A stretch of DNA of 64,000 nucleotides from Drechmeria coniospora (Eukaryota; Ascomycota; Sordariomycetes; Hypocreales; Ophiocordycipitaceae): positions 9,420,520 through 9,484,519 of the forward strand of contig NC_054389.1 in NCBI RefSeq assembly GCF_001625195.1, given 5' to 3'. Of the stretch, positions 27,301 through 37,392 are shown piece by piece. Both the position numbers and the translations under genes were made by a program. The notes below the pieces were generated by a model. That model was given only the letters and a program-made list of their open reading frames with translations, was not told where the DNA came from and did no database searches. Within the stretch, counting starts at the first letter, position 1; every line of letters starts with the position of its first letter.

Positions 27301-27637
27301 CTCCGTGTGCACTCGACTCCAGTGAGGCTGGCGGGAGGCGGGAGCCGTGAATAGGTACGAGCGAAGTGAGACGAGGTCCTGGAACCGTCACATGATCACC
27401 ATCCATCGCTTTCGCATCCCTTGCCTCGCGAGCGGCGCGCTTGGCGGGGGCCTGGCCGAAATACTCGAGGCCCGCCGCCCCGACAAGCGGCCGCATCAGC
27501 AGCACTATGGCCAGCGTGGGGGCCATTCGAACTCGCCGCGTACCATCGACGAGGCGTGCCAGAATGAAGACAACGACGAAGAAAGGGAGAGAAAAATCAG
27601 CCCATACCACGCGACAGGCAGCCATTGATTGGCACGA

Positions 27638-27673
27638 ACCATTACGCGAACCATTACACGAACCATTGGTCGC
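27638..27673. repeat. 12-bp tandem repeat, 3 copies
   Basis: Three near-identical units of CGAACCATTAC plus one base stand head to tail. They differ at the base before CGAACC and in the last unit's end. Confidence 0.75.
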
Positions 27674-28093
27674 TAGACAGCGCCCATGCTCCCGCTCGCC
27701 TGAATAGCAACACTGTCATATGGATGCCTCTAGATTCTCGCCGCTGGCCACTAGAACGAGGCTGTGCGCCATATGCCATGTCGAGGGCCGACATCGACTT
27801 CCTGCGTACCGTCCGTTGCTGCTCCAGCGGGAAAATCAGCAACAAGGCAAACAGGCCCCTTCTGTGACAGCTCACGACCTAACCGAACCGCTTGTTCTCG
27901 AACGATGGGCGGCGGATATTGCAACCCTAGGCCCCTGGCGGAAACCGAGGCATGCGGAGGTGTTCGAGAACAAGCATACGCGGGCGATGCTGCGATGTTG
28001 CCGCATCAGCCCCCACTGCACACTGCAGCGTCTTGAACAGCCGTATCCCCCTAGTGACAACCAACGGTGGCACCTATGCCTGTGCGAACGCCT

Positions 28094-28162
28094 GCACCAA
28101 CGCCAGTGCAACACCAGTGCCAACGCCAGTGCCAACGCCAGTGCCGACGCCAGTGCAGCAAC
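28094..28162. repeat. 12-bp minisatellite GCCAGTGCCAAC, about 5 copies
   Basis: Units of GCCAGTGCCAAC with point variants (CAAC, GAC, GCA) run head to tail in otherwise noncoding sequence. In one frame they would encode a Thr-Pro-Val-Pro type repeat, but no gene context supports translation. Confidence 0.75.
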
Positions 28163-28969
28163 GCCTGCACCGATGCGAGGACAAACACCAACGCCAACGC
28201 GGCCACTCGATGTGGACGATGCGTCTAGCTGACGGGACTATTTGTGTTGTCGTGCTGACTGGAGCAGAATCACGGCCTTGGCCGAGGATCAAGTCATGCG
28301 ACAACCTGGCCACCAGCAGCCACAATCAGCTCCGGCATAATGCTCCGTTTTGGCCATGTTGCGTGTTCTAGCACACTATCCAACCCACCATTCGACCGAG
28401 TTTGCCGCCCACACCAGCACCATTGCCTACCTCTGCATCGCATCCCCGGCACCTACTGTTGCCCAGCACGCCGGATGAGGCGGTGCATTTTTTTTGTTTT
28501 CCCATCTTTACTCTATGGTATTGCCATGGCTCGCGTCTGCGCCGCGTTCATGCATGCATACTCGGATTTCGTTCGTCCCATGGCGCAGTCGGCCAGGCTC
28601 CGAAAGTACAAGTTCAAGCAGCAATTGCGTAGGCATTGGAGGGCTCGCAACATCGGATCGTCCCTTATAATGCATGGCGTAGGAAGGCATAGCGGCCTAG
28701 GGTCGCATGATGGGCGCTCTCTGCGTCGTTTGTGACAGAAGAGTGCTCGACAATGACACCGTATGCCTGCCATACCGTGAGCCTGCATAAGTATGTAGGT
28801 GTGATGTAGGTGTGAGCTGACATGGCCATCCGTACAGCGCACTGTGCTGCCTTGTTCGAGCAGGATTACGATGCAACACGACAATCTCTTCCATTATCGG
28901 GTGCCCAATAATTGATACGGTACATGCACCAAACACGGAACGACCAGGTGATCCCAAAATGAGGGAAAA

Positions 28970-29632
28970 CTAATCGGCGTCTGCGTCTGCTGGCTGTCGC
29001 CGATATCCTCCCTTTGCCGTTTCGGCTCTCTGCATCTCCAGCATCCACGAATCCAATCTTGCCATCTTGTCCTCACCCCCCAGGATGCGCAGCTGATGCG
29101 CGCGCGAATCTCCACCCGGCACGGCAGGCCCGTCGCCAGCCATGCTCCAGAGCGTCATATGCTCCACCGTTGCGAGCGCGGCGACGGCAGCGATAACCAC
29201 GACCGGACGAGGGCCCCGCCACGCACCCGTCGTCGCCGCCTCCGCGAAGATGAGGACAAAGGTGTCGACCGCGTCGCTCAGCAGCATCGCCGCGAGGGCG
29301 CCGTGCGCCTCACCCTCTCGCCTCCGCAACGACATGGCCAGCACGCCGCCTAGGAGGACGTCGCGCAGGCCTACGAAGGCGCAGAAGAGGTGGAGCGACG
29401 GGTCGATGCTAGCCGAAGAAAGCAATGCTTTCACTCCCGGGTAGGCAATGAGGCCGACGCCGCGGAGGATGTGGACGGCGGCAAAGGTGCAGACTGTGGC
29501 ATGTTGGAGACGCGTCATCGCGTGGCCTGTCGGCCGGGGTGGGGCCGTGGGCGGATCCCGCTCCGGGTCCGTGTTCCCGTCTCGGCCGGACCCGCGTGGC
29601 AGCAGTGGCGTCATGACGGACGGAGGGGCCAT
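28970..29632 (-). CDS. Small four-helix membrane protein, DUF4267-like
   Basis: Single exon of 220 residues starting at the ATG at 29632. Four hydrophobic segments are visible: the region around VCTFAAVHILRGVGLIAYPG, LHLFCAFVGLRDVLLGGVLA, GALAAMLLSDAVDTFVLIFA, and VVVIAAVAALATVEHMTL. The RGxGL-x-P motif in helix 1, the GxRD motif in helix 2 and the Asp-rich third helix resemble the small fungal integral membrane proteins grouped as DUF4267. The ends are hydrophilic and predicted cytosolic. Function is unknown. It stands alone in a gene-poor block, with no near neighbour on its strand. Codon use is GC-rich like the flanking housekeeping genes, which supports it being real. Confidence 0.7.
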   Translation of the reverse strand: MAPPSVMTPLLPRGSGRDGNTDPERDPPTAPPRPTGHAMTRLQHATVCTFAAVHILRGVGLIAYPGVKALLSSASIDPSLHLFCAFVGLRDVLLGGVLAMSLRRREGEAHGALAAMLLSDAVDTFVLIFAEAATTGAWRGPRPVVVIAAVAALATVEHMTLWSMAGDGPAVPGGDSRAHQLRILGGEDKMARLDSWMLEMQRAETAKGGYRRQPADADAD

Positions 29633-31376
29633 GCTTCCATTCGATCAATTCCGCCGCCCGTGGCTTCGATCCCTTCGAGATCCCGAGCAGCAATTGTTCT
29701 CTTTATGTAGCGCCGAGGACAGCACAGTTCGACGGCACAGTTCGACGGCACAGCAAAGAAGTAGACCAAGGATGATGGAACGACTGAGGCGAATGAGGCG
29801 GAGGGAGAGGCCGGGATAGATGCAGGCCCGTCCCGTTAGGACGAGCGGCCAGCATTTTATGGAAAGTCAAAGCACGGCTCGAGAATCACGGCACCGGCAA
29901 GACCGTTTTCGTCATCCCGAGCCTTGCATGCAGAGGCAACGACGGATTCGTCGCAATGATCCCATGGACCGATCGAGACACCTTGAGCCTACGCAACATG
30001 GACCTGCACTTGCCGCATAGGTTACGCAGCAGCCACGAGTTCGAGTGTGCGACAATCTTCCTGCACCAGGAAGCTCTGCATAGTGTGTTGTTTGCACAAG
30101 CGTAGCCGTCGTCCGCTTGTCTTGCGAAACGGGTTGGATGGCGCTGAGGCGCAGCGAGCACGAGACGATGTGCCAATGTGCCACCAACGGCTGCCATGAC
30201 CTATTTTCTTTCTCATTTGTCCGGCCTCGACGGCTCAAATTCCGTCAAGTGAGAAGACAGCCAGCAGCTACAGACGGCCACCCTCCCTGCATCATGTAGC
30301 GTGATATGACAGCATCTGCAATCCATCAGTGTGCAACTCCTCTCAGCAGCGTCGTCGAATTGCCTCTCGCGCCCGCCACGCCCGCCACCGTTTGATAACG
30401 AGATAATATGACCTCCCTTCGCGTCCAGGGCGGTACTGAAATGTGCAGCACATGCGAAAAGAGCATACATTCTGTTGCTGATTGCCAGATCCGAGAACAA
30501 ACAATCGTCACCGATTCGGTCCGGACGGGTACTACATTGCGCTGCACATGCAAGAATAGCATCTATTCTAATGCCGATTATCGAATCCGAGAACAATCAT
30601 CACTGATAAGGTGGCACTCAAGTTACGCAAGCTGGCCACCTCATTCCGGGCCAAGTCCAATCTGTGCGACGGACGATAAGCAGATGGCCATCTATCTACC
30701 CTTGCTCTCGTCATTCCTCTCGACAATGAATACTTTGGTATCGCCAAGTCGAATCGCAGGACGCGCTGCTGATCTCCACTATCTGCATTCGTATATTTGA
30801 GTAAAGCAATCAGCAAATACAGATGGGCATGAAAACGGAATGGAAAAAGGTACAAAAAAAAAGGGGGGGGGGGGGGGCATAACCCCCCCCCAATATGATT
30901 ACTTCTAAAGCATTGACATGGTTGCCCAACAATGTACGGCAAAGGTAGGCAGGGCAGCATGTCCGCAGGCGAACAATGCATGCATGGACAAAACGCCAGT
31001 GTGCATCAACGATACGTGTGCATTCGGCAACCCGTGAAACGGTCGTCCGTCGCCGTGCAGAGGTGTCGCGCTGTTGGCGACGGCCCACAACTATATTCCG
31101 GACGTGCAGCATATCAGTATGAGTTCATTGGGCGGACTTACGCCTCCTTTCTAGTGAATGGAGGGACCGGTCGTGTGCTTATCGCTGCTTCGTCGCGGCA
31201 ATTCGTCACGATGCAACGAGAGGCCGTAAAATATGCTTGCGGCACTTTCATTTGTGCTCGACGCGTCATTTCATCAGACGTCGACGTGGCAATCAAGTTG
31301 TTTTTGACGTGTCTTTTATCCACGCTCGTGGTGCAATCCTCCAGTTGCCGTCGAATAAATATGTCCAACTTCGCCG
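29633..31376. other. Intergenic spacer with duplication and homopolymer tracts
   Basis: Holds a 13-bp direct repeat near 29725-29755, an imperfect tandem duplication of about 80 bp (30431-30604), and a G15/C9 pair separated by CATAA (30863-30891). No gene is supported; a 130-residue frame over the duplication has no recognisable domain. Confidence 0.5.
30431..30604. repeat. Imperfect tandem duplication, about 80-bp unit
   Basis: Copies at about 30431-30511 and 30526-30604 share blocks such as TGCACATGC-like, AGCATnnATTCT, GCCGATT-like and the identical ATCCGAGAACAA. They are diverged by point changes and small gaps, so the duplication is old. Confidence 0.65.
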
Positions 31377-33515
31377 TCATCGCCTGCCCGGCTTGGCCTT
31401 CTTGGCCGGCTTTCGCTCCTCCTGCCGCTCCTCGCCCTCGTTGGCCTTTCTTTTCTTGCGTCCTTCCTCGAGCAGCTTCGTCATGCCTCCGGTTGCCTTG
31501 AATTTCGGGTTCGATGGGTCAATGGCAAACTCGTGGCTCTCAAAGACGGCCTTGAATCGGTCGTCGCCGACGTCCATGTTGAAATCTTCCTGGAGGCCCC
31601 CCCGATCTTTGTCAGCAGCCGCCTTCTTATTCTTCTTGCCCTTCTTGCCCTTCTTCTTCTCGGCCCGCACAATCTCGTTCATGTCGAAATGATCCAGACG
31701 ATCGGCTTGGTTCGCGTCGTCACCCTCGGCCATGACCTTTGAGAGCAGTGCCTTTTCCTCGGCCGATGCCGCTTCCGCTGCTTGGCGGGCCTCGCGCTTC
31801 TTGAGCCGCTCTTCCTTGCGAAGAGATGATTTCGTCGCAGGCGCTGGACCGTCCGTGGTGAAGAAGGGATCGTCGAAGCCGAGGTCCTCGTCAGCCTCGG
31901 CCTCGACTGCTTCGGCGTCGTCCTCGTCGGCTTCGGCACCCTCTCGCTTGGCCTTGGACGCCTTTCGCTTCCTGTCCTTGCGCTCCTTCTCCTTGCGCTT
32001 GTACTTGTCGAGGGTCGTTTCTTGCCCGGCCTCCTTGGGCTTGTCCTCGGCGAGGGCGGGAGCAAAGGTGACCTGCATCTCGCCGACAGGCCCATCGTTG
32101 GAAGCTTTCGGCGCCGGCGCATCGGCAAGGCCAAGCGCCTCTCGCATCTTCTTTCTGGCTAGCTCCTTCTTGGACAACGTGGGTGCCTCTCCTTCGGCAT
32201 CTTCGTCCCCGTCGGAGCCTTCTTCCGGCCCGCCACTCTCGCTGTCGCTGGCCAGGTAGGTGCGCAGGTCGTTCTCCTCAATGTCGTTTCGGCTGCCGCT
32301 AAATGCCCTCTTGATGGACTCCTTGCGGGACGTCTCCTCCGGGTGCATGTCCCAAGTAAGATTGACCTTGGAACTCTGCAGCGCGTTGGTCACGAACTCG
32401 ACGGGCTTGTAGGAGTCAGGGATCCTGTCGCACTCGTCTCGGGGCTCGTCGTCAAAGGTGACGTCGTCGGGTACGAAGCGCAGGTCGATGACGTTGGAAG
32501 AGGACTGGTATTCGGTGCCATCGGTGGCCTCGTAGATCTGCTGCGCCGTCTGCGGGCTGCTGCAGACCATGACGGCGTAGTAGTAGCGCAGTCGGTCCAG
32601 TTGGTACGACCGCAGAGCGTCGCTGTCAAAGTCTTGGTCGTCGCCCTCCTGCATCAGCTCCTTCATGATCTTATCGTCTGACGCCTCGCCGTCGCTGTCG
32701 TCGTCTGCATCGGCCTCGCTTTCGCCGTCGCTGCTGTCGTCGTCGGACTCGTCCGAGTCCTTGGCCGCGATCTTGAACAGGGCTTTGGGAGGCCCCTCGA
32801 CCTCCTCCTGCTGCATGCGCTCCTTGCCGAACTCGCTCGGGTAAATGGAGATTTTGGAGATGCTGCCGGAGTTGGGGGGGATGAAGCTCGAGAAGAGGGC
32901 CATGAGGTCGGTGGACTTGACGTGGTCCCAGTCGAAGTTGACGATGGCTATTCGGTTCGTCACCTCGCCGCTCTCGACCTCTTCCTGCTCATCCTGGAAG
33001 CGTTGCATGTCGGGCCGAGAGGCTTCGGCGCCGGCGTCGCCCTCGTCCTCGTCCTCGTCCGAATCGGAATCGGAATCCGAGTCGGAATCGGACGACGACG
33101 AGGAGAAGCCACCGGACCGGGCGGGGTCACGCTTCTTTTCTGCCGACCTCTCGTGGGCTCGCCGCAGTTCTCTCTGGACCAGGTCGTCGCCGTCCAACTC
33201 GGTTTCGTCTCGGTCGTCGCCATCGTCCTCGTCCTCGTCCTCGTCCTCTTCATCCTCAACGTCCTCTTCGGCCCGGTACAGGCGTTGGAGTGCCTTCTTC
33301 TTGGTGTCTGATTTTATCTTGCGGCCGTATCGGTCCACCTTGGCGGTCGCCGTGAAGTCGTCATCCTTGAGCATTCCCACAAAGCGCTTGTCGATGGTCG
33401 TCTTGGCGTGTTTCTTGGACGGCAGACGAAATCGGGGATCGGTTTCGAAGCTTGCGAATCGCGCATCGGCGATGCGGCTAGAGGCAGTGCCTCGGTCCTT
33501 CTTTTGGCCCTTCAT
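31377..33515 (-). CDS. ESF1: Pre-rRNA-processing protein Esf1
   Basis: Nucleolar protein of the small-subunit processome, needed for early cleavages of pre-rRNA. Single exon, 712 residues, start at ATG 33515 (MKGQKKDRG). The N-terminus contains the family block DPRFRLPSKKH followed by TTIDKRFVGML and a run of Asp/Glu/Ser acidic low complexity. The central RNA-binding-like region begins with RIAIVNFDWDHVKSTDLMAL and includes SISKISIYPSEFGKERM. The C-terminus holds the diagnostic NUC153-like block with DDRFKAVFESHEFAIDPSNP and MTKLLEEGRKKR, then a basic tail. Charge-rich segments are normal for this family. It matches Esf1 rather than other NUC153 proteins because of the central VKSTDLMALFSSF region. 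Another ribosome biogenesis gene, DBP4, lies about 23 kb away. Confidence 0.95.
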   Translation of the reverse strand: MKGQKKDRGTASSRIADARFASFETDPRFRLPSKKHAKTTIDKRFVGMLKDDDFTATAKVDRYGRKIKSDTKKKALQRLYRAEEDVEDEEDEDEDEDDGDDRDETELDGDDLVQRELRRAHERSAEKKRDPARSGGFSSSSSDSDSDSDSDSDEDEDEGDAGAEASRPDMQRFQDEQEEVESGEVTNRIAIVNFDWDHVKSTDLMALFSSFIPPNSGSISKISIYPSEFGKERMQQEEVEGPPKALFKIAAKDSDESDDDSSDGESEADADDDSDGEASDDKIMKELMQEGDDQDFDSDALRSYQLDRLRYYYAVMVCSSPQTAQQIYEATDGTEYQSSSNVIDLRFVPDDVTFDDEPRDECDRIPDSYKPVEFVTNALQSSKVNLTWDMHPEETSRKESIKRAFSGSRNDIEENDLRTYLASDSESGGPEEGSDGDEDAEGEAPTLSKKELARKKMREALGLADAPAPKASNDGPVGEMQVTFAPALAEDKPKEAGQETTLDKYKRKEKERKDRKRKASKAKREGAEADEDDAEAVEAEADEDLGFDDPFFTTDGPAPATKSSLRKEERLKKREARQAAEAASAEEKALLSKVMAEGDDANQADRLDHFDMNEIVRAEKKKGKKGKKNKKAAADKDRGGLQEDFNMDVGDDRFKAVFESHEFAIDPSNPKFKATGGMTKLLEEGRKKRKANEGEERQEERKPAKKAKPGRR

Positions 33516-36500
33516 CGTGCGCGGTATGGAGGGCAAATCGATACGATGAAGTGATCGCCTGGTCTGCCCATCGAACGAGGGGCTTGGCTGCTGCCCATAG
33601 TGAGACCTATTTTTTCTTTCTGCCGGGCGGTGAGAATTCTGCCCAAGGCGGTGGGAACGTAATATGCCAAAGTGCTTTTAGGTGTACACTTGATACGGCA
33701 CGCCTTGACTGACAACCTAGTGTGGGGAACGAACCAACCTTGCGTGCATACTGTAGTACATGAACAATAATCCGTACGGAGTAGAGTGTTCAAGTAATAC
33801 TCCGTAATAGTTGGTAAGCACTTACTTACATGCACTCCGTACCTCCTAATAATAAGTACATCAAATGCGCGGAGAACTTGTACGTTGTGCATCAGCTACT
33901 GAGTGCTCCGTACCTAGCAAATTAAAGCATACCGTAGAGGTCCGGGCTTGGTGTGCACCAACTCCGCCATGACTCTGCAGCAGGAAATGGATATGCTCCG
34001 TACGTCGGCCATGGGTCATTCCCGCGCCATCACGCATGATACGACAATAGTGCATCTTCATCTTTCAACTCCTGCATGGAAACCCTGCACGGGGTTGGGT
34101 TCAAGCTCGCAATAGCTCCCAGAGTGAAGCGATGTTCATGCTTGTCAGAAAACCTGGTCCAGGCAACGAAGCAACCAGGTATAGATGGAGAGGACAAGCG
34201 GGCTTGCTTCCACTCCATGTTCCGCTTTGATCCTCTCCTTTCCTGTCACTGGTTCGGAAAAAAATCAAGGTGAACGATGACTGACGGGAGGTGAGCCCGG
34301 CGCCTTGAGAGAAGTTCCAGGCCGCACTTTTTCGAAGTAGAGAATATGCGTGCGCCAAAAGATGGCTGTATCAGGGCCGACCTGTGGTGTTTGATACTCA
34401 TCGTGTGCATGCACGGTAGTCTTGGTGTAAACGGACGTCAATTCCCCCATGGCGACAGTCGACATGCTGGTGAATCACAGTACAGCCATGTGGAGGCTGA
34501 ATAGGTGCTGAATAGGTTGCTATTTATTTCTCCATCGAAACTCGTGCGACGCATCCCTGGTCACGATATTACATGCTTGCACAGTACTGGTACCCTCGTC
34601 GCCACTAGGCACCTAGCACCTGGGCGGGTAGTAGTATTAGTAGTTGTCGCAGTTGTAGTACTGATGGTGGTGGTGGTGGTGGTGGTGGTGACGAGACCAC
34701 AGTAACACTCCGTCGTAGCGGGAGCTGTAGTGGTGCTTGTAGGTACTAAGTGGTGGTAGTGGTTGATCCCCGCTGTCGCGTGCCAGTGCCTTGGCCCTAA
34801 CCAGACACTATAGCGGCACTTCGATCCCCCTCGGTCGGAGTATTCCTTCCGGTGTATTCCATATCATCCATCATAACATGGCGCAGGATCTGCGGGCACT
34901 GGTTTTCAGGCTTGGGACCGATTGCGCAAGTTAATCGGTACATATCAATGCGTTTTTTCCCCTTCTCCGGTGAGTTCCATCAGAGGCTTGCTTTGGCGAA
35001 ATACTGGCGCGCCAAGTCGCGCGTCAGGCTTGCTAGGAACAGGGATGCTATGGACGCCCTGGACGCCCTGGACGCCCTCCCTCTGTACGCCGTACCGAGA
35101 AGAGTGTTGAAGGGAGAGGAGGGCGGTATTACGGGGATACGAGGATACGGAGGTTCGCCAAAATAGGCACGCCAGGCTTCATCGACATGGACATTTCCCT
35201 TGATAGCTGCGTGAGGAAAGGGAGAAAAGCTGTCGATCGGTCGTTCTCCGAGGGGAAAATGGGAACATGGGAAAATGGCGACACCGCCTCCCAACTATCG
35301 ACCCGACTTCCCTTGGTCACCCCCGGTGCTCTCCCATGATTCCTCTCCCATGAAAAGGGGCCGACTCCAACGGCACGGCAGGGATATACTGTTAGGCTAG
35401 ATAGACGCGCCAATGGCGGGAATAGCTGCTGTAACTTCTACTGTCATTCTGTCATTCAAGGCAATTGCAAAAAGGTTGGTCAATTCTTCAACATTCACTC
35501 GTCGTATTGACCACGTAAAAATAACTGCAACTCTCCCCTCACTCCGCGCCGCAGTGTTACTGTGAAGTACTTACTGTACATGTACCTCACTCATCTGGGT
35601 GTACCAGACATGGGGCCCACACAGGTGATTCAGTCGCCATTTCGTAGAGACATGCGAGGAATTTAGATTGTCTACGCCGGATGGCTCCCATGTAGTTGCA
35701 AGCATACGGAACAAGCACGGAACAAGCACGGCTACACAGGATATTCACGAAAGGATTATGTGATTGTGTTGATTTGCTGGTTGCCTCGAGAAAAAGGCGA
35801 CGGATTTTCTCTCGGTCAACGCGACGAACAAAGTGGAAAAATAGCAACGGTTGCGACGAGACGACGCAAATGCATTCGTTGTATTATCCACCCGCCCATC
35901 GCGGCCTCGTCAAATGCTTCTCACCTACGGCTTCATCCTCCCCCATCGACTTTAGGGTAGCAAGCTACGTCGGGAAACGAGCAGGATGGAGTGCGTGCCA
36001 TGCTCATGGGCGTGCGGCAGAATGCAGGGCGTCACGTCCGGCTTCGACGACACGTGCACCCGACGGCTGTCGCATGCCTTGTGCCTGTCGATCGTGGGAA
36101 GCATTCCGGCCGGCCTGATGCATCGATTATTTACCACACCATTCATTCGTGTTATTGCCGAGGTAGGGTACATGGCTGCATGGCTACCGGTGCGTGGCCT
36201 GCGGCGGATGGGTGCCACGCCGAGGTGCCCGTGATTTCGGAACATTCTTCGAGTCAGGTACGCTTCGCCGGGGAAGCAGGCTCAGGTGCTGACGGATGGG
36301 GCCGAGACTATGCAGCATATCAACGAGTGAGACAAAATGCAAGGAATGCGAAGATTGATCTTCTCCTTTGGCGTTCAGCGGCCAGGTCAGCTGTCGAATG
36401 GCCCTCCAAGTTGGCGGCGCTGACAGGACAACGCTTGGCTTCCCGCAAGAGTCGGGTCGGGAAAGGTAGAACCGGCCGTCTGTGCACCGTTCACGAGCGA

Positions 36501-37392
36501 GCAGATGGAAAGGAAGATGGAAAAGCATGTGCTCGATGGGCGGAACGGAATCGATAACCGGCTGCTCGTGTTGGATGAAGCGGTGAAAAGCAAAGCGGTC
36601 GGATGGATGGAATGCCCACCAGGGAGACGGCGACCAGACGATGAGGGCTAGCGATGTACAAGCGGGTACGAGCCCGCTCATATGCTGCAGGCGGAGCGCG
36701 GCAGGCCCAAGTATCGGCTGCGTGTACCGCCCGTGTACCTTGCCACCGTCCTTGCGTCATCACATCACCGTACCCCGCTGGGTTTGAAACACGAGCTCTG
36801 CCGCTGCGGGGCGGGGAAGGACGATGACATGCCAGCGTCAGGGAGGATTCATTTCTTCACGACAATCTTCTTCGACAGCCACGTTGCCACAACATCGCAG
36901 CAACCTTTCGGAACAAGGTTAGCGGCAGGGCGCCCTACCAATATCGCGCCAATACCTAGCCGTCTACTAGGACCTGCCAATACTCGCGACCAATACCGGC
37001 GACCAATACCGATCGAGTGCTGCACGGAGCGCGTCCCGGACGCATACGTTGGGCGTATGTTGTGCCATGAGTCCTTAGGAATGCTTCCCTCGTCTCTTCC
37101 CACCAGCCCAATGATGGGGACGGGCGAGCGGCGGCGTAGGGATAGGGATGGGGATAGGGATGGCCACTGGCTCGCTCGCGGAGCAAAACACGGCGGCCGC
37201 TGGTGGTGTCCGAAAGGAGCTTCGTGATCGAGACGCGATGCTTGCTGAATATATAAAGAAGGCCTCATGCTGGATCCACTATCGCTCTGTCGGAGAGAAG
37301 CACAGGTTAATATTCATTCGTTTAACATTCGACAGGTCAACTGCGAATAATTCTCTAACCTCAGTCGTTACCACCTCGGTTCAACTTGCATC
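33516..37392. repeat. 3.9 kb spacer with GTAC-word island and short tandem repeats
   Basis: A GTAC-word island lies at about 33740-33915 (ACTCCGTAATAG, CACTCCGTACCTCC). A (GGT)n microsatellite is at 34663-34690, a 9-bp CTGGACGCC triple repeat at about 35052-35080, and a 12-bp doublet near 35708-35732. The remaining frames up to 188 residues look random. The right end carries the promoter of the saposin-A-type gene. Confidence 0.5.
37250..37258 (+). promoter_or_regulatory. TATA box of saposin-A-type gene
   Basis: TATATAAAG lies 143 nt upstream of the ATG at 37393. It is the same nonamer, at nearly the same distance, as that before the adenylation-reductase gene. Strong TATA boxes in fungi usually mark regulated rather than housekeeping genes. 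Confidence 0.5.

Larger units (their letters stand above)
24364..28969. other. 4.6 kb gene-free block with minisatellites and a G run
   Basis: No convincing gene on either strand. Contents: the 5' flank of the 7TM-RGS gene (24364-24720); a run of 15 G followed by T and 7 G (25178-25199); a CTTC-rich stretch (27001-27065); a 12-bp triple repeat (about 27638-27673); a 12-bp minisatellite (28094-28162). Small frames are open but have no recognisable domain or consistent codon use. It could be degenerate accessory DNA. Confidence 0.45.

Noticed and set aside
35991..36557. A 188-codon frame upstream of the saposin-type gene
   Set aside because: Composition looks random (Arg, Ala, His, Cys mixture), no domain, no splice partners, and competing frames are equally long.
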